Below are positions 1 to 11,690 of a DNA stretch of 64,000 bases, in pieces; the stretch's first letter is position 1, and every line of letters starts with the position of its first letter. The translations under genes were made by a program, and so were the position numbers. Location: NCBI GenBank assembly GCA_009760885.1, contig CM019701.1, forward strand, positions 35,602,697-35,666,696. The letters are read 5' to 3'. Source of the stretch: Achatina immaculata. Taxonomy: Eukaryota; Mollusca; Gastropoda; Stylommatophora; Achatinidae. Below the pieces are notes generated by a model, which did not search any database, was not told where the DNA came from, and saw only the letters and a list, made by a program, of their open reading frames with translations.

Positions 1-252
1 AAATGTTTTTGCATTCAACGTGTCTAATTTGACTGCTCGTCTTTCATGTATATACTTCCATGTTTTATCTGATATCCATGCTTTTCTATGTTTTTGCTTT
101 TGCTCCTGTCATTATGACTGTGCTGTAAGAGTTCCATAACTCATCTATACCTATCTCCTCAACTTCACTGGGTGTTTTGGAATGATTGGCAAGTTCCTGA
201 TTGAAATTAATGTTAGTATTTTCTTCTTGTAGGCTTTGGCTGTTTTTTTTTT
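1..252 (-). mobile_element. LINE-F fragment, identical copy of 4592-4842
   Basis: This is part of the linker between endonuclease and reverse transcriptase of LINE-F, read on the minus strand; the conceptual protein includes SLQEENTNINF and EVEEIGIDELW. The piece is cut by the window edge and ends at a T-run, after which satellite DNA begins. It matches 4592-4842 base for base by eye, although the flanking sequences of the two copies have diverged clearly. It could belong to a longer repeat that continues to the left of the window. Confidence 0.8.
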
Positions 253-1215
253 AAGTTTGACTTCTGGTGAGAACCGACATTCGCATTGAAAATCTGGAGT
301 GAAAATAAGCAGATCTAACTACGCTGAACAATTCGGAATGATAATAGCCACGAACAATGCAAGTTGTAGACATTCATATCGCAAAACTGGAGTGAAACTA
401 ACGAGATCTAACTACGACGGACTTTATCAGAGATGAAAAGCATCACGAACAATGCGCCTTGTAGATCTGTTGCAAAAATTGACGTCTGGTGAGAACTGAC
501 ATTCGAAATGCAAATATGGAGTGAAACTTACGATGAACTGTATCAGACATGAAAATAGTCCCGAACAGTGCGCTTTGTAGAGATCTGACGTTCGCATTGC
601 AAATCTGGAGTGAAACTAACGAGATCTTACTGCGATGAACTATTTCAGAGATGGAAATCGTCACGAACAATGCGATTTGTAGATCTGTTGCAAAGATTGA
701 CGTCTGGTGAAAACCGACATTCGCATTGCGAATCTGGAGTGAAAATAAGCAGATCTAACTACGCTGAACTTAATTCGGAATGATAATAGCCACGAACAAT
801 GCAAGTTGTAGACATTCATATCGCAAAACTGGAGTGAAACTAACGAGATCTAACTACGACGGACTTTATCAGAGATGAAAAGCATCACGAACAATGCGCC
901 TTGTAGATCTGTTGCAAAGATTGACGTCTGGTGAGAACTGACATTCGAATGCAAATATGGAGTGAAACTTACGATGAACTGTATCAGACATGAAAATAGT
1001 CCCGAACAGTGCGCTTTGTAGAGATCTGACGTTCGCATTGCAAATCTGGAGTGAAATTAACGAGATCTTACTGCGATGAACTATTTCAGAGATGGAAATC
1101 GTCATGAACAATGTGATTTGTAGATCTGCTGCAAAAATTGACGTCTGGTGAGAACTGACATTCGCATTGCGAATCTGGAATGACACTAATGAGATCTAAC
1201 TATGAAAGAACAATC
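253..1215. repeat. Higher-order satellite, 442-bp period
   Basis: About two copies of a 442-bp unit lie in tandem; for example the stretch starting AAGTTGTAGACATTCATATC occurs at 361 and again at 803. Each unit is made of four related monomers of about 85-132 bp. All share a core resembling CTGGAGTGAAACTAACGAGA followed by CACGAACAATGCG. The monomers within a unit differ more from each other than the two units do, which is the mark of a higher-order repeat. The open reading frames here are by-products of the repetition and show no protein family likeness. A lone monomer recurs at 6546-6660. Confidence 0.85.
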
Positions 1216-2399
1216 TATCAGAGAACGGAAAATAAGTGTACATGCAATGGCATGAAAGTTGTTTCTTATCTTTGGCAACGTTTGCAGCACCTATCCTGGC
1301 CACAATCCAGGAAGAAGTTGTCCAGAAAGTAGTTTTGAAATTCTTTATTAGATCCGTTGAAAATGACCAATGCTAACAGTTGGAATTAATTGTTAATAAG
1401 CAAGATCAGGTTTCAGGAAACAAGGTCAGGACGATTCCTTTGAGTTGTCAGTCATTGTATATCCAAGTGGTAAAAAAATCGTACATTAACGCTACAAAGA
1501 AATCAACGTGGTTCCAAGGTGCTAAAGTAAATCATGAGTTGCAAGTGCCACAGATGAAGGTAATAAATACTTCAGGCCGAGAGAATGCCCTACGGTGCAA
1601 AAGACTGCAGTTGTTCCTTTTGACGAAACGAAATAACAAGAATCATTCTGAGGTCAATCCCTTTCTGCTGCGTATCACAACACTCATAAACTACTGTGAA
1701 ATAAGTACTGACTTCGGCCGGCACCACATAAAGTATTTTTCATTTAATAAATGCATTCATCTGATCTTATTTCATGTTGGCGCAGTTCAATGCAGTGAGT
1801 TACTAAGTTTTCTTCTGTGGATTTTGTTGTCCGTTGTTTTGTAAAGCGTGGCAAAAAGAATGGATGTAACTGAGAAAAGTGTAAGAAGCAGTGTAAGCGT
1901 TACTAAGTGCCACTTTTTATGTGTATCGGTCGTTTTAAATTAGTATTTTCGTATAATTGTATTGTATGTATTGCAGTGGAGGAGTACTGTTATCGCATTA
2001 TAAAGTCGCAGTGTAAAGTCCAGTATGACGTCTTGTGAGGATTCAATCTTTCAATTATCAGATTTTCGGAGTGTCGGTGAGAGAGACCACAGAAATATAT
2101 CGTTAAACGTCAGCATCGTCTATTAGTCTCTCTGGCCATGTCGTTTGTCTGTCAAGGACCATTTCCAGATCAGTGGCTACGGAATCATCACAATTGCAGA
2201 ACACTGTTTGCAAACTCGCCAATGACAAAGAAGGGCGAAACATGTTTCCATCCACACTTACATGGAGGATATGGCCTAGTTTTCGAAGACGTCTTCGAAG
2301 GATGTGTAGCCACCAACAGGCAATAAAATACTTTTCAGTTACTTTTCAGAAGCGTATGCTTCTTGAACTAGAAGTGTTCCGTCTTCTCATCAGATAGAC
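1216..2399. other. Unassigned region; left part duplicated at 6661-7028
   Basis: No recognisable gene was found. Bases 1310-1460 resemble 6661-6740 plus 6965-7028 at roughly 85% by eye, including the shared stretch GACGATTCCTTTGAGTTGTC. This marks an old duplication together with the satellite. An open frame of 154 codons at 1380-1844 on the plus strand has no family features and overlaps the duplicated non-coding part, so I do not call it a gene. The region 1850-2400 has no recognisable content. Confidence 0.5.
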
Positions 2400-2640
2400 A
2401 ACTGCATCCCGTTCCAGAGAAAGGTGGCAGTTGGTCTTCAAAGCCAATAATGTTGGGAGAAGAAGGTCTGTCATTTGCTGATGATGTTCTGGTGTATCGA
2501 AGAGACAGGCAGGAAATTCATATTTATTCCTGGTGTGACATTTCTACACCCTTGTACGGTGGTACAAAAGCACCAAACTATAAATAGTGTTATGAGACTG
2601 GGTGGCAAGGATATGATCAGAACCAACTTGAAAGTGAACT
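2400..2640 (+). mobile_element. Reverse transcriptase remnant (FADD box)
   Basis: A short decayed frame reads GLSFADDVLVYRRDRQEI around 2463-2515. FADD is the catalytic box of non-LTR reverse transcriptases, and the residues after it fit the usual pattern. Upstream and downstream frames are broken. The family is not the same as A, B, E or F, which have different residues after FADD. No 3' end or target-site duplication was found. Confidence 0.5.
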
Positions 2641-2827
2641 TTGATCGGCAATGAAAGCTTGCACACTAGCAAGCTGACCAGTTTGAGCAATGAAAACATG
2701 ATTTATAATTAAATCAGTCACCATCAACATTGTTACTATCCACACACAATATTTTTTGCACAGATCTTGTTGCACACATCAATTTGATACGCATGCTGTT
2801 GATTCAAAGCTGACTGACTGATCTTAT

Positions 2828-4842
2828 ATCCTTATATCCTTCCCGTACTGTTAAACTTCACATAGGGCTCACAAAGTAGTTCGCCAATTTTTCCTGTCTT
2901 CAGCGAGTCTTTCAACCTCATCATTATGCCTGTTAATTTGGTCTCTCTTAACAATGTCCTCTTCAGAGATTCACGCGTTCTGCCTCTTTTTCTTCGGCCC
3001 GTTGTGTTCCACTTGATAGCTTGTTTTGAGATTCTCTGATTATTTCTTCTCATCAAGTGACCAACTTGTGTCCATCTCTTTTTCCTGATCACCCTTGAGA
3101 CTGGTGGTTGTTCAGTCATCTGTCTTATCTCTGCATTGTTCTTGAATTCGTTCCACTTGATGCCTTAGGCATTTGTTTTCAAAAGAGTCTAATTTCTTTT
3201 CTATTTCTTTAGTTGTTTTCCAGCTTTCGCATGCATATTACATTTGAATTGAATGGTTTTTGTGCTTATAACTTTTATACAATTGCATATGTTCTAAAGA
3301 TTCTTGAAGATTGATGCTGCTTTTGAAATTCTGATCCTTTCTAGTGTCACCATCCTGGTCTATGTGTGTCTTTTCTTCGTTCTTGCCAAGGTATGCAAAG
3401 TGATTGACTTCTTCAATATCTGTCACTTGTATGTGTATTTTTCCATTTTGATTAAAGGGAATTTTCATTATTTTTCTTTTCTCCATGTTAATTTCAAGTC
3501 CTATTTTGCTAGCCAGTGAAGACAGGCTATCTGTTTTTTTTCTTGCATGTAATTCACATTATTACTGATAAGAATTATGTCATCAGCAAAATCAAGATCT
3601 TCTAGTTGGGTCCCATGTACCCAGTCGATACCTGTGCAACATTTTTTCATTATGAAGTCTATTGTAATCCCAAAAAGTAAAGGAGACAGTATACATCCTT
3701 GTTTCACACCTGTTTCAATCTGGAACCATTCACTCATCCCTTCTTCTGTCTTGACTGCACAAACACATCCATTGTATAAGTCCTTAATGATGTTGACAAT
3801 TTCAGATATAGATATTTCCATATAGACTTAAAATTCTCCATAATGAATCTCTATGTATGCCTTTTTTAAAATGTATGAAGTTCAGTATTAATGGTTTCTG
3901 CTTTTCAATATGTTCTTCAAGTATTATTCTGAGAGTAAAGATCTGGTCGAGACAAGTTCTCCCTTTTCGAAATCCTGCTTGCTCTTCTCTCAATGCAGTA
4001 TCTTTAAATCTATTCAAAATGACCAAAATACTTTTGACACAACTGATATTAAGGTTGTTAGTCACTAAAGTTGTCTTTTTTTTTTTTGGTATTTTAACAA
4101 TGATTAGTTTTTACCAATTAGAAGGGACCTTTTCGTCTTTCCAAATCTTGTTAAACATTCTCTGTAGTCTCATGTTGTCACTATTGATAGCTTTTAGCAT
4201 TTCGGCTGTTATTGCATATTCACCTGCAGCTTTGTTGTTAGCCATTAAATTCACTTTCATACAATTTAATTTCATCTAGGTTGTGGGGCTGGTAAGTCAG
4301 TTTCAAGGTTTAACAATTCTTTTGGGTGTGGTCGATTACGTATTTATTGGAAGTGTTCAGCCCGTCTTTGCTGTTGGTTTTTATTTGATGTTAATAGGAT
4401 TCCAGTTTTGCTAAGGATTGGTCTTTCTTTAGATGTAATAGTACCTGTTAGCCTCTTTTGTATGTTATATAAAATTTTGCTGTCTCCTGTTTTTGCTGCT
4501 TTTTCTGCATCTTTCGCCATATTCTCTTTTATTCCTTCTAGCTGAACTTTTCTACTTTCTTGTCAATTTCTTTGTATGTTGCTTTCGCCAGAAATGTTTT
4601 TGCATTCAACGTGTCTAATTTGACTGCTCGTCTTTCATGTATATACTTCCATGTTTTATCTGATATCCATGCTTTTCTATGTTTTTGCTTTTGCTCCTGT
4701 CATTATGACTGTGCTGTAAGAGTTCCATAACTCATCTATACCTATCTCCTCAACTTCACTGGGTGTTTTGGAATGATTGGCAAGTTCCTGATTGAAATTA
4801 ATGTTAGTATTTTCTTCTTGTAGGCTTTGGCTGTTTTTTTTT
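2828..4842 (-). mobile_element. LINE-F, 5'-truncated copy
   Basis: Read on the minus strand, this copy runs from the endonuclease-RT linker through the RT to the C-terminal domain. The RT catalytic box is LEDLDFADDIILIS near 3590, and upstream is a GVKQGCILSPLLFG motif near 3690. The C-terminal part includes RKKRWTQVGHLMRRNNQRIS near 3080, followed by a Lys/Arg-rich GRRKRGR segment. The 3' end is a short GGATATAA repeat near 2828. Frames are broken in several places, so it is a dead copy. The 5' end stops at a T-run next to the T-rich tract. Confidence 0.88.
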
Positions 4843-5388
4843 TTTGGCTCTTTTTCCTGTTTTCATGTTTTGTTCTTTTTTTTTTGGGTCTTTTTTGTGT
4901 TTTTCCGTATTTTTTTTGTCTGTTGTGCTCCTTTTTTTCGGTTTTTGTGTTTTCTTTCCTTTTTTCTCTGTGTATATTTGTTGTTTTTTTTGTTCGCTTT
5001 TTGTTTTTTTTTGTTCTTTTTTTCTCTTTCTTTTTGTCATTTTTCAATTTCTCATGTTTTGTTGTTTTTTTTACTTTATTTCCCTTTTTTCTTTTTATTC
5101 GTTTTTTCACTTTTTTCTTGCTTTTCATTTGGTTGTCCTTTTTTTCTTTGGTGTCTTTTCTTCGTTCTTATGTTTTTGTGTTTTGTTCTTTTTTCCATTG
5201 TTTTTTTTTATTTTTTATTTCCATTTTTCCTCTTTTTTTGTCCTTTTTCTCTTTTTTATTTGTTTTCTTTTAATTTTTTTCTTTGGTCATTTTTGTGTTT
5301 TGTTTTGTTCTTATTTTTCTTTTTTTTTGTACCATGTTTTTTTCTTTTTGTTGTCTTCTTTTTTTTCTCCTTTTTTTTGTTATTTCTG
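4843..5388. repeat. T-rich low-complexity tract
   Basis: About 545 bp made almost wholly of T-runs separated by single G or C bases. Long Phe-rich (plus) or Lys-rich (minus) open frames arise only from this composition and are not genes. It begins exactly where the LINE-F copy ends; on the minus strand it is an A-rich stretch upstream of that element. Confidence 0.85.
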
Positions 5389-5579
5389 CAGACCAACACC
5401 TGCAGCGGTGAAAGGCTATCGCACGATGCTGATCATAAAATTATTGTATACAATGAATATTGAATCATCAGCTTTACGACCATTGTCCTGAAGCCAGTTC
5501 CTCCTGTGTTTTTCATGTTGTCAGGACCCCCAACTCTTCAGTCTGAAAATGATTGGGTGAGAGATAAATTTTGCACAAA

Positions 5580-5870
5580 AGTCATTCACGTCATTTGCCT
5601 CCCTAACAACACTCAAGTAAGCCTCTCCGGTTGCCCTGCTGCTGCTGATCCATTTGCAGAACATCAGCGGTGTCTTGCAACCATCTTTGCCCTAGATCTT
5701 CTTTCTCTTTCTTTTTCCGCCTTCCAAAGCATGAACATGACCAAAATATTATTATCATATCCAAAATATCATCTTCAATAGCCAGCCTAGTTAAGTTCCT
5801 GTTGCATCTATTTTTTTTTTTCTTTCCATGATTCATTTATGTATTTGTCAGGCAAAATCCTTCCGATGGG
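5580..5870 (-). mobile_element. LINE-A 3' end, strongly decayed
   Basis: On the minus strand this matches the last part of LINE-A: the segment encoding RRRWLQDIVDDLQMD and the final stretch with GGAGGCAAAT. It is shortened and altered compared with the copies at 45000-45337 and 55000-55456, and the ATGA tail is no longer clear. Confidence 0.6.
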
Positions 5871-6545
5871 AAAGGTGGTTTATTTTTTAAAATCCGTATG
5901 TGGGTATCCTTCTATATTTATTTTACTAACCACTTTTTTCCATTTTTCCTCATATTTCAGCTACCTTATTCGTTTTGCCTCTTGTCATCACTTTAGATGA
6001 TGGAGGTTTTGCTTCTTCACTATTCTTACGGACTGCAAGAATGGTTCTTCTGAATTAGTTTTCCATTCATTGTTAATATTATTGTTTTATCACCACATTT
6101 TAGAATCTAATGGCATATTATATTCTTTGTCTATTTCTCTAACATTCCTAAATATATTTTCACGATTCACAAAATATGCACCCCTAGTGTCCACCTTGTC
6201 AAATTAGTTGTTTCACAATTTCTGCCTGTTTAATAAAATGTGTTGGAAATCCCTTTTTTTTTCAATTCTTTCACAAAGTTCTTGGTGGTGTACACAACAA
6301 CTGCCCTACTTATTCCAGAAAAAAAGGTACTTTTCTCGTTGGTTTGATGAAAAAAAGTTACATAAAACATTGACAGCTCAGAATGAAGTCTACAAATTTT
6401 TATTGTCTTGAAAGAAAGTTATGAGAAGTATGTGGAAAGTATGAGTTGAGAAAATCGTCACGAACAGAATCTACAGTGATATATTTTTGATGAGGTTGAA
6501 AAAGGAATACGCTTTTTTAATGGATGTTTTGTATTGAATCTACAA
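5871..6545. other. AT-rich stretch, nothing recognised
   Basis: I see no exon, mobile-element domain or structured RNA here. Short open frames show no family pattern. Confidence 0.4.
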
Positions 6546-6660
6546 TTTTGGCAGTTACAGGACTTAATGCGCCTTGTAGATTGACCTCTGGTGAGAACCG
6601 ACAGTCGCATTGCAAAAACTAATGAGTGAAACTAACGAGATCTAACTTTGCCAGCACCAC
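6546..6660. repeat. Single satellite monomer
   Basis: One copy of the monomer of the 253-1215 satellite, including CTCTGGTGAGAACCGACA and AACTAACGAGATCTAACT. It is followed by DNA that resembles 1310-1460, so it represents the second copy of a duplicated block. Confidence 0.7.
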
Positions 6661-7034
6661 AATCTGTTGTCGAGGAAGTAGTTTTTCAAATTCTTTGTTA
6701 GATCCACTGAAGATGACCAATGCTAGTAGTTTTAATGAATTGTTCGTCCAGTAAAGCAAAATTTCGAAATGATAATTACAGTACTTCTATAAGTATTGAA
6801 AAGAAGCAAATGTTGCTAATAATGCTGAAGGAGTAAACTGTAAACCTTACAGCAAACGTTAACACTTGACAACAGCTGACGTTAATATCGCAACCTAGAG
6901 AACACTCTGCACACATTCTTATGCCTGTGGTTCAAGAGACGCTGAGAATCGTTTCTAACAATTCCATTAACAAGAACAGGTTTCAAGAAACAACAGGACG
7001 ATTCCTTTGAGTTGTCAGTCATTGTATTCGCAGA
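6661..7034. repeat. Duplicated flank of the satellite
   Basis: Resembles 1310-1458 in two pieces (6661-6740 and 6965-7028), separated here by about 220 bp not present in the first copy. No coding potential was recognised. Confidence 0.55.
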
Positions 7035-8050
7035 AAGCAGGCAGGATTTATAGGAAAGGAAGATCATACTTAGACATTAGAAGAGGCAAATGAGTTGCAT
7101 AGCACAACATATGCATTGTAAATCAGAGGATGGCATGGCCTCCCACATAAGATAGTGAATATAATAGCTGTCAGTGCAAAGTGATCTGTGGAGAACATAC
7201 CTCCAGCAGCTTTAGGGTACAAACAGGAGTGAAGCAAGGATGTGTTCACCAACATCATTTATCTTGGCTGGTTAATGAAGGAGGCAACATCAGACAAACG
7301 CAGAGGATTACAATGGACGTGTGACACAGTGCTGGAGGACCTTGAATTTGCGGACGACATTTGTCTACTATCAAGCATCACACGATAAAATAAACAAGCT
7401 AATAACAAATGAAGCAAAATGTGAAGAATAGAAATGTACTCAGAGTAGTAGTTAATCAACGAATTTGTATACCTTGGCAGAAAAGTAGTAGAAAATGGAG
7501 ACAGCACAGATGACATTAACAGCGGAATTACTAGAGCAAACCAGGCTTTTGCAGTGCTGCAGACTATATGGAAATATACAAAAACTAATCAGGATATTTA
7601 AGAGTAATGTTCTAAGTGTACTACTCAATGAAGTGAATGCTGGAAAATCACCTAAACAATAGAAAACAAGTTGAATTCTTTCCAGACTTTCCCAGTTTAC
7701 GAAGAATTAGAAAAATATTCTGGCCAAATACCATAAGACTTGTTGGCAGAAATATAGATGAAGCCACTGACAACAATTATTAAGGAAAGACGCTGGCGAT
7801 GGTTGTTGGGACATGTGTTCAGAATGACTGACAACTCATTACCACAAGTAGCACTAAGATGGACACCACAGGGGGACAGAAGTAAGGGCAGACCAAATGA
7901 GACATGGAGAGAATGTTGAGCAATAGAGGGCTCATCTGGGGAAGAGCAGAAAAAAAAAGGCAAAGGACAGGCATTTTGGAAAATCCTTGCAGAAGTCCCT
8001 TGTGCCCTGGGCTTTAACGGCTCAGAGAGAAAGAGAGAGTGAGTGTGTGT
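7035..8050 (+). mobile_element. LINE-B, 5'-truncated and decayed
   Basis: The copy starts inside the RT (compare AGFRKGRS...) and continues to the family 3' end with a GAGAGA/GTGTGT tail near 8015-8050. The catalytic box LEFADDICLL is intact at 7340-7370. The C-terminal domain shows a WLGHV-type motif at 7790-7830 and TPQGDRSKGRPNETWR at 7860-7910. Small insertions and deletions break the frame repeatedly, so it is older than the copies at 32372, 40162 and 59156. Confidence 0.85.
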
Positions 8051-8329
8051 GTCGGCGTCCAGACTGTCCCACCGGCTGTCAACTTTTTAATTTACATTTA
8101 ACCTACATCAGTAACTAATAACTGTAAAAACATGAATCTGTAATAATGCTACAAGTCTTGTGACTGTACAAAGCACTGTGTTACAGGTGGTTTTTAACTA
8201 TGTTCGATAAGAAGCAGGAACATTAGACACAAAAATAACTAAAACGATGAACTACTGTTACAAAGTCTGAAACTAATTTATTTTTATTACAGCTAATAAT
8301 ATAATAATGATAATCTTGGAAAGGTACCT

Positions 8330-8905
8330 AATGTGCAAAAAAAGTGAAGATGGCTGCAAGACATCGCTGATGAACTGCAAATGGATGCATTTTATTTGTC
8401 AGAATTAAATGAATTCTTTAGAGAAGATTTCATTGGACCTGCTCTCCTCTGATTTAGTGATGTGTAATAATTGTGAAAACTGGATGCGTGATTGCTAAAG
8501 AATCTATGGAGAGGGCAGACAGAATCATAAAGATAATTTAATTTAATCCACTAAAAATAAGATTTTTAAGGGCATGCATCTTTTCCCATCGCAACCAATG
8601 CCTGTGAGATCTGGACACTTAACAAAACAGCTGAGAAACACATAAATGCCTTTGAATGTATATGCTACATAAGAGTTCTTCAAAAATCATGGACACAAAA
8701 AAGAACAAAAATATCCATACTACAAGAACTATTGAAGAAGTCTGGCTAGTAAAGAGGATTAAAGAGAGAAAACTTAAATATTTTGGACATATTAAACGAC
8801 ATGATAATCTAGAGAAGACCGTCTTGGAAGGGTACATAATGGGAAAACGAAAGAGAGGAAGACTAAGGCGAAGATGGCTGCAAGACATCGTTGATGATCC
8901 ATAAA
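8330..8905 (+). mobile_element. LINE-A 3' part in two pieces
   Basis: Bases 8335-8405 repeat the segment coding for RRWLQDIADELQMD. Bases 8490-8905 carry the C-terminal domain with RIKERKLKYFGHIKRHDN near 8755-8810 and GKRKRGRLRRRWLQDIVDD near 8840-8900. The copy lacks the usual last 100 bp and the ATGA tail, so it is truncated or rearranged at its 3' end. The order of the two pieces is reversed compared with an intact element, which suggests two insertions or a rearrangement. Confidence 0.75.
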
Positions 8906-9119
8906 GTGACTTGGAGATTCCGCAGAAAACCAGATTGATCACATATAGGAAACGGCCGCTACAAGATGTGCGAGCAAGGAAAGAAGCAGATGTCGAAAGT
9001 GATCAGAAGTAATAAAATTAAGAACTAATTCAGAACTAATTTATATATATTAGACATACCTGAAGCAAAAACGGAACTAAACATCAACACAATAAGAAAC
9101 ATCGAAACAATTCTGCCGC

Positions 9120-9438
9120 AACAAATTTGGTATCTAGAAATAGCTCCAGAGTAAAACTACCAAAGAAGGGTGACATCAGAGATTGCAGAAACTGGAGAGG
9201 CATTACTCTACTGCCAATCACCATTAATGTATTTTGCAGATTTGAAAGGAAGATAGACCACATATTTGTACTTAGAGATATATTACAGGCAAATGAGTTA
9301 CCTTTTTTTTACCTTTGACAGTGTCAACAGAAATGCACTGTGGAAAATCCTAAGATGGCACGACCATAAGACAGTCAATGTAATCAAAGCCGTACACGAG
9401 GGTTTTCAGTGCAAAGTGATCTGTGGAGATCTGTTTTC
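9120..9438 (+). mobile_element. LINE-B RT fragment
   Basis: Encodes the N-terminal RT part: LPKKGDIRDCRNWRGITLLP near 9155-9220, then, after a deletion, SVNRNALWKILRWH near 9320-9360. The fragment stops abruptly at 9438 where minus-strand LINE-N sequence begins. There is no 3' tail, so it was cut by a later event. Confidence 0.8.
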
Positions 9439-11215
9439 AATGCCTTTTCTCTTTATGCCGAGTTGCTTACATAGGTCGTATGCTGATGTTGCTACGAATC
9501 CTATCGCTCCCATTTCTACAGCTATTACTTTTACCCTGATTCCCGCCCCCTGCCTCAGTTGCTTGACCAGATCATTGTACTGACATTTTAATAGATGTTG
9601 CTCCTCTATTCTTGTTTAGGCTCAATCATTATTAGTTCCTGTTTTTCGGACGTATTTCTTTGTTCTTAATGGCAGTCGGGTAAGAGTTCCTGGTAGGTCC
9701 GCTACCACATCCCCAGCCATGTATCTAGCAGTGGTACCCGGGAATGTCCCTAATTTCAATATTCGATGTCGTGCCAGAGCCTATGCTTTATCTACAATGG
9801 CTACTAGTTCCTGCAGCACTCTGTTGTGGCGCCAGGAGTAGCGTCCTTGATCTAAGTGCTGACAGCACATGTTCCAATGTTTGCCTTTCGTTGCAGAGAA
9901 GGCACTGAGAACAGTATCAGAAGATAAACCCCATAGGTTGGAGCCTGTAGGCAGAAGGTCATAATGATGATGAAGCTGAGTCTCAAGGCTACCAGTTTCC
10001 AAATGTCATTCCATGTTAGTGATCTCTGCAGAAATTTCCTCCAATGATGTTCACTGACTTTGCTGTAACTGTTGGTCTGCCTTGTAGACCCGGTTATCAT
10101 CCTCTGAATTCCTTACTTCGCTGATGATCATCCTTTCTTTCCTTACAGGAGACCTTTGACCACCATTTGATTCCACCCCTTTTGTTGGTCTGGGTGTTAC
10201 TTCTTTCAGCTCCTATATTTCCCTGGCTGCGGTCACTTCCTCACTTTCCACTTTCGTCCAGCTGGCTGTACTACTGGATCTGTAGAACCCTGTAAACCTT
10301 GTATTCTTCGATTTGAATAGCAGCTGCAGTTCTTGCCAGTTTATTGCCACATCAGTTATCTGGTTATCAGTTATCAGCCACTTTCTTATGAATTTATTTA
10401 TCTCTCTTTCGACCGTCTCTACTGTAAATGAATATTTGGAATCAGCATGAACTGGAGGCACCATACTTCCTCAGTAGCTTGCTTTTGTCGGTGAGTGTCA
10501 CTTCTATGACCTGTTTTCATGGAAGCATCATATACTCTGCCAAGGCTCTTCACTGGCTACAGTTGGGATTATTTGAAATATGTGTACGATTTTTCAAACA
10601 CTATCAATGACAGACTTCTTAACTTCTTTGACTTGAAGCTCATACGGAACCATAAAATAAGGCTATCAAAACATCTTTCGTGCATGTACTTCGCTGCTTG
10701 TTATTACTGTTAATAATGTTAGAATCCATGAATGCTTCTAGTTGTGGCGTCTGACATCTATTTCTGAACCTTGGGCCGAATTCTTTCAAGATTACTTGCA
10801 TGTACTTGTACTTTCAAGATTACTTGTACGACCAGTATGGGAGATATTGCCCATTGCAATTCCTACTCAATCCATCTCCTGATGTTCCAAATGTCATGAG
10901 GAGCCCTGTGAAGTACATTTTCAGCATCTTCGTGATTTATTTTGGCACATAATAATGTCTAGTCACACCTGGTGTGGTACTGAGCCATACGCATTGGCTA
11001 AGTCAAACCATACTACCTATAGATCTTGCTTTCCAGATCCTGCCTGCTGAATAGCTTCCCAAATCATTGATGACATCCTGAGGAACCTGGAATTCCTCCC
11101 TTCTGCACAGATGTATCAACGTAACCATTATCTAGGAAATATGTTGTCAGTCTTCTTGCCATTACAGAGAAGAATGTAATGGCAAGAATAACAACATATT
11201 GCCTTCATAAGTTAT
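9439..11215 (-). mobile_element. LINE-N, reverse transcriptase C-terminal region
   Basis: Read on the minus strand, the pieces in order are: NGYVDTSVQKGGIPG near 11110; VVWFDLANAYGSVPH near 11000, the RT palm segment with its first catalytic Asp; INKFIRKWLI near 10390; LQHVLS-like and DQGRYSWRHNRVLQEL near 9850; and VIAVEMGAIGFVA near 9500. This order fits the RT plus the C-terminal His/Cys region seen in a widespread lineage of animal reverse transcriptases. I do not assign the clade. Stops and frameshifts are frequent. It differs from families A-F, which have AP endonucleases. Confidence 0.7.
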
Positions 11216-11239
11216 GGAATTCGAAAGTTATAAGTAGAA

Positions 11240-11690
11240 AATTCAAATGTAATATCCACCCTCATTGAGCTAAGCCTTAGCTGCATGAATCACTCCTTCG
11301 TCATCTTCAAATCTCACCCATTGGAGTGCATCTTTAAGTGGACTAAACAGATGGAATTCAGGACTACAGGATGGATGGGGTAGTACAGTCCAACGGTGGT
11401 TACTTCCCGTGCTTGCCAGACGTGTGAGGGCGCGCATTGTCGTGAAGGAGAAGCAGGTCTGCTAGATTGATTGTCTCCTTCTTCATCTAAAAGAATCACA
11501 CCAGTGTCCCAAAAGACAGTGACCTTTTCAGCTGAAGAAGACTTGAATTTCTTTCTTCGTGGTGATTGCAGATGATGCCACTCCACTAGGTTAAAAATGA
11601 CCCACGAACACCTGTTACAATTTTAGCCAAAAAGTTCTCTCCCCCAGCAGTGAAACGCTCTAACAGTTTACCAAGGCAGAAATGTTGAAA
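11240..11690 (-). mobile_element. Mariner-family transposase fragment (minus)
   Basis: On the minus strand, ENFLAKIVTG is followed by WHHLQSPRRKKFKSSS, VTVFWDTGVILLDE, LLLLHDNARPHTS near 11430 and LKDALQWVRFEDDE near 11320. These are the middle and C-terminal blocks of a mariner transposase; HDNARPH holds the second catalytic Asp. The DET motif with the first Asp is damaged. The copy is a pseudogene with frameshifts, and no terminal inverted repeats were recognised. Confidence 0.8.

Noticed and set aside
443..1186. Repeated minus-strand open frames of 60-105 codons
   Set aside because: They repeat with the satellite period and have no protein family features.
1380..1844. 154-codon plus-strand open frame
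   Set aside because: It overlaps a duplicated non-coding flank and has no recognisable domain or splice context.
4792..5491. Long Phe-rich (plus) and Lys-rich (minus) open frames
   Set aside because: They are produced by the T-rich low-complexity tract and have no domain or signal.
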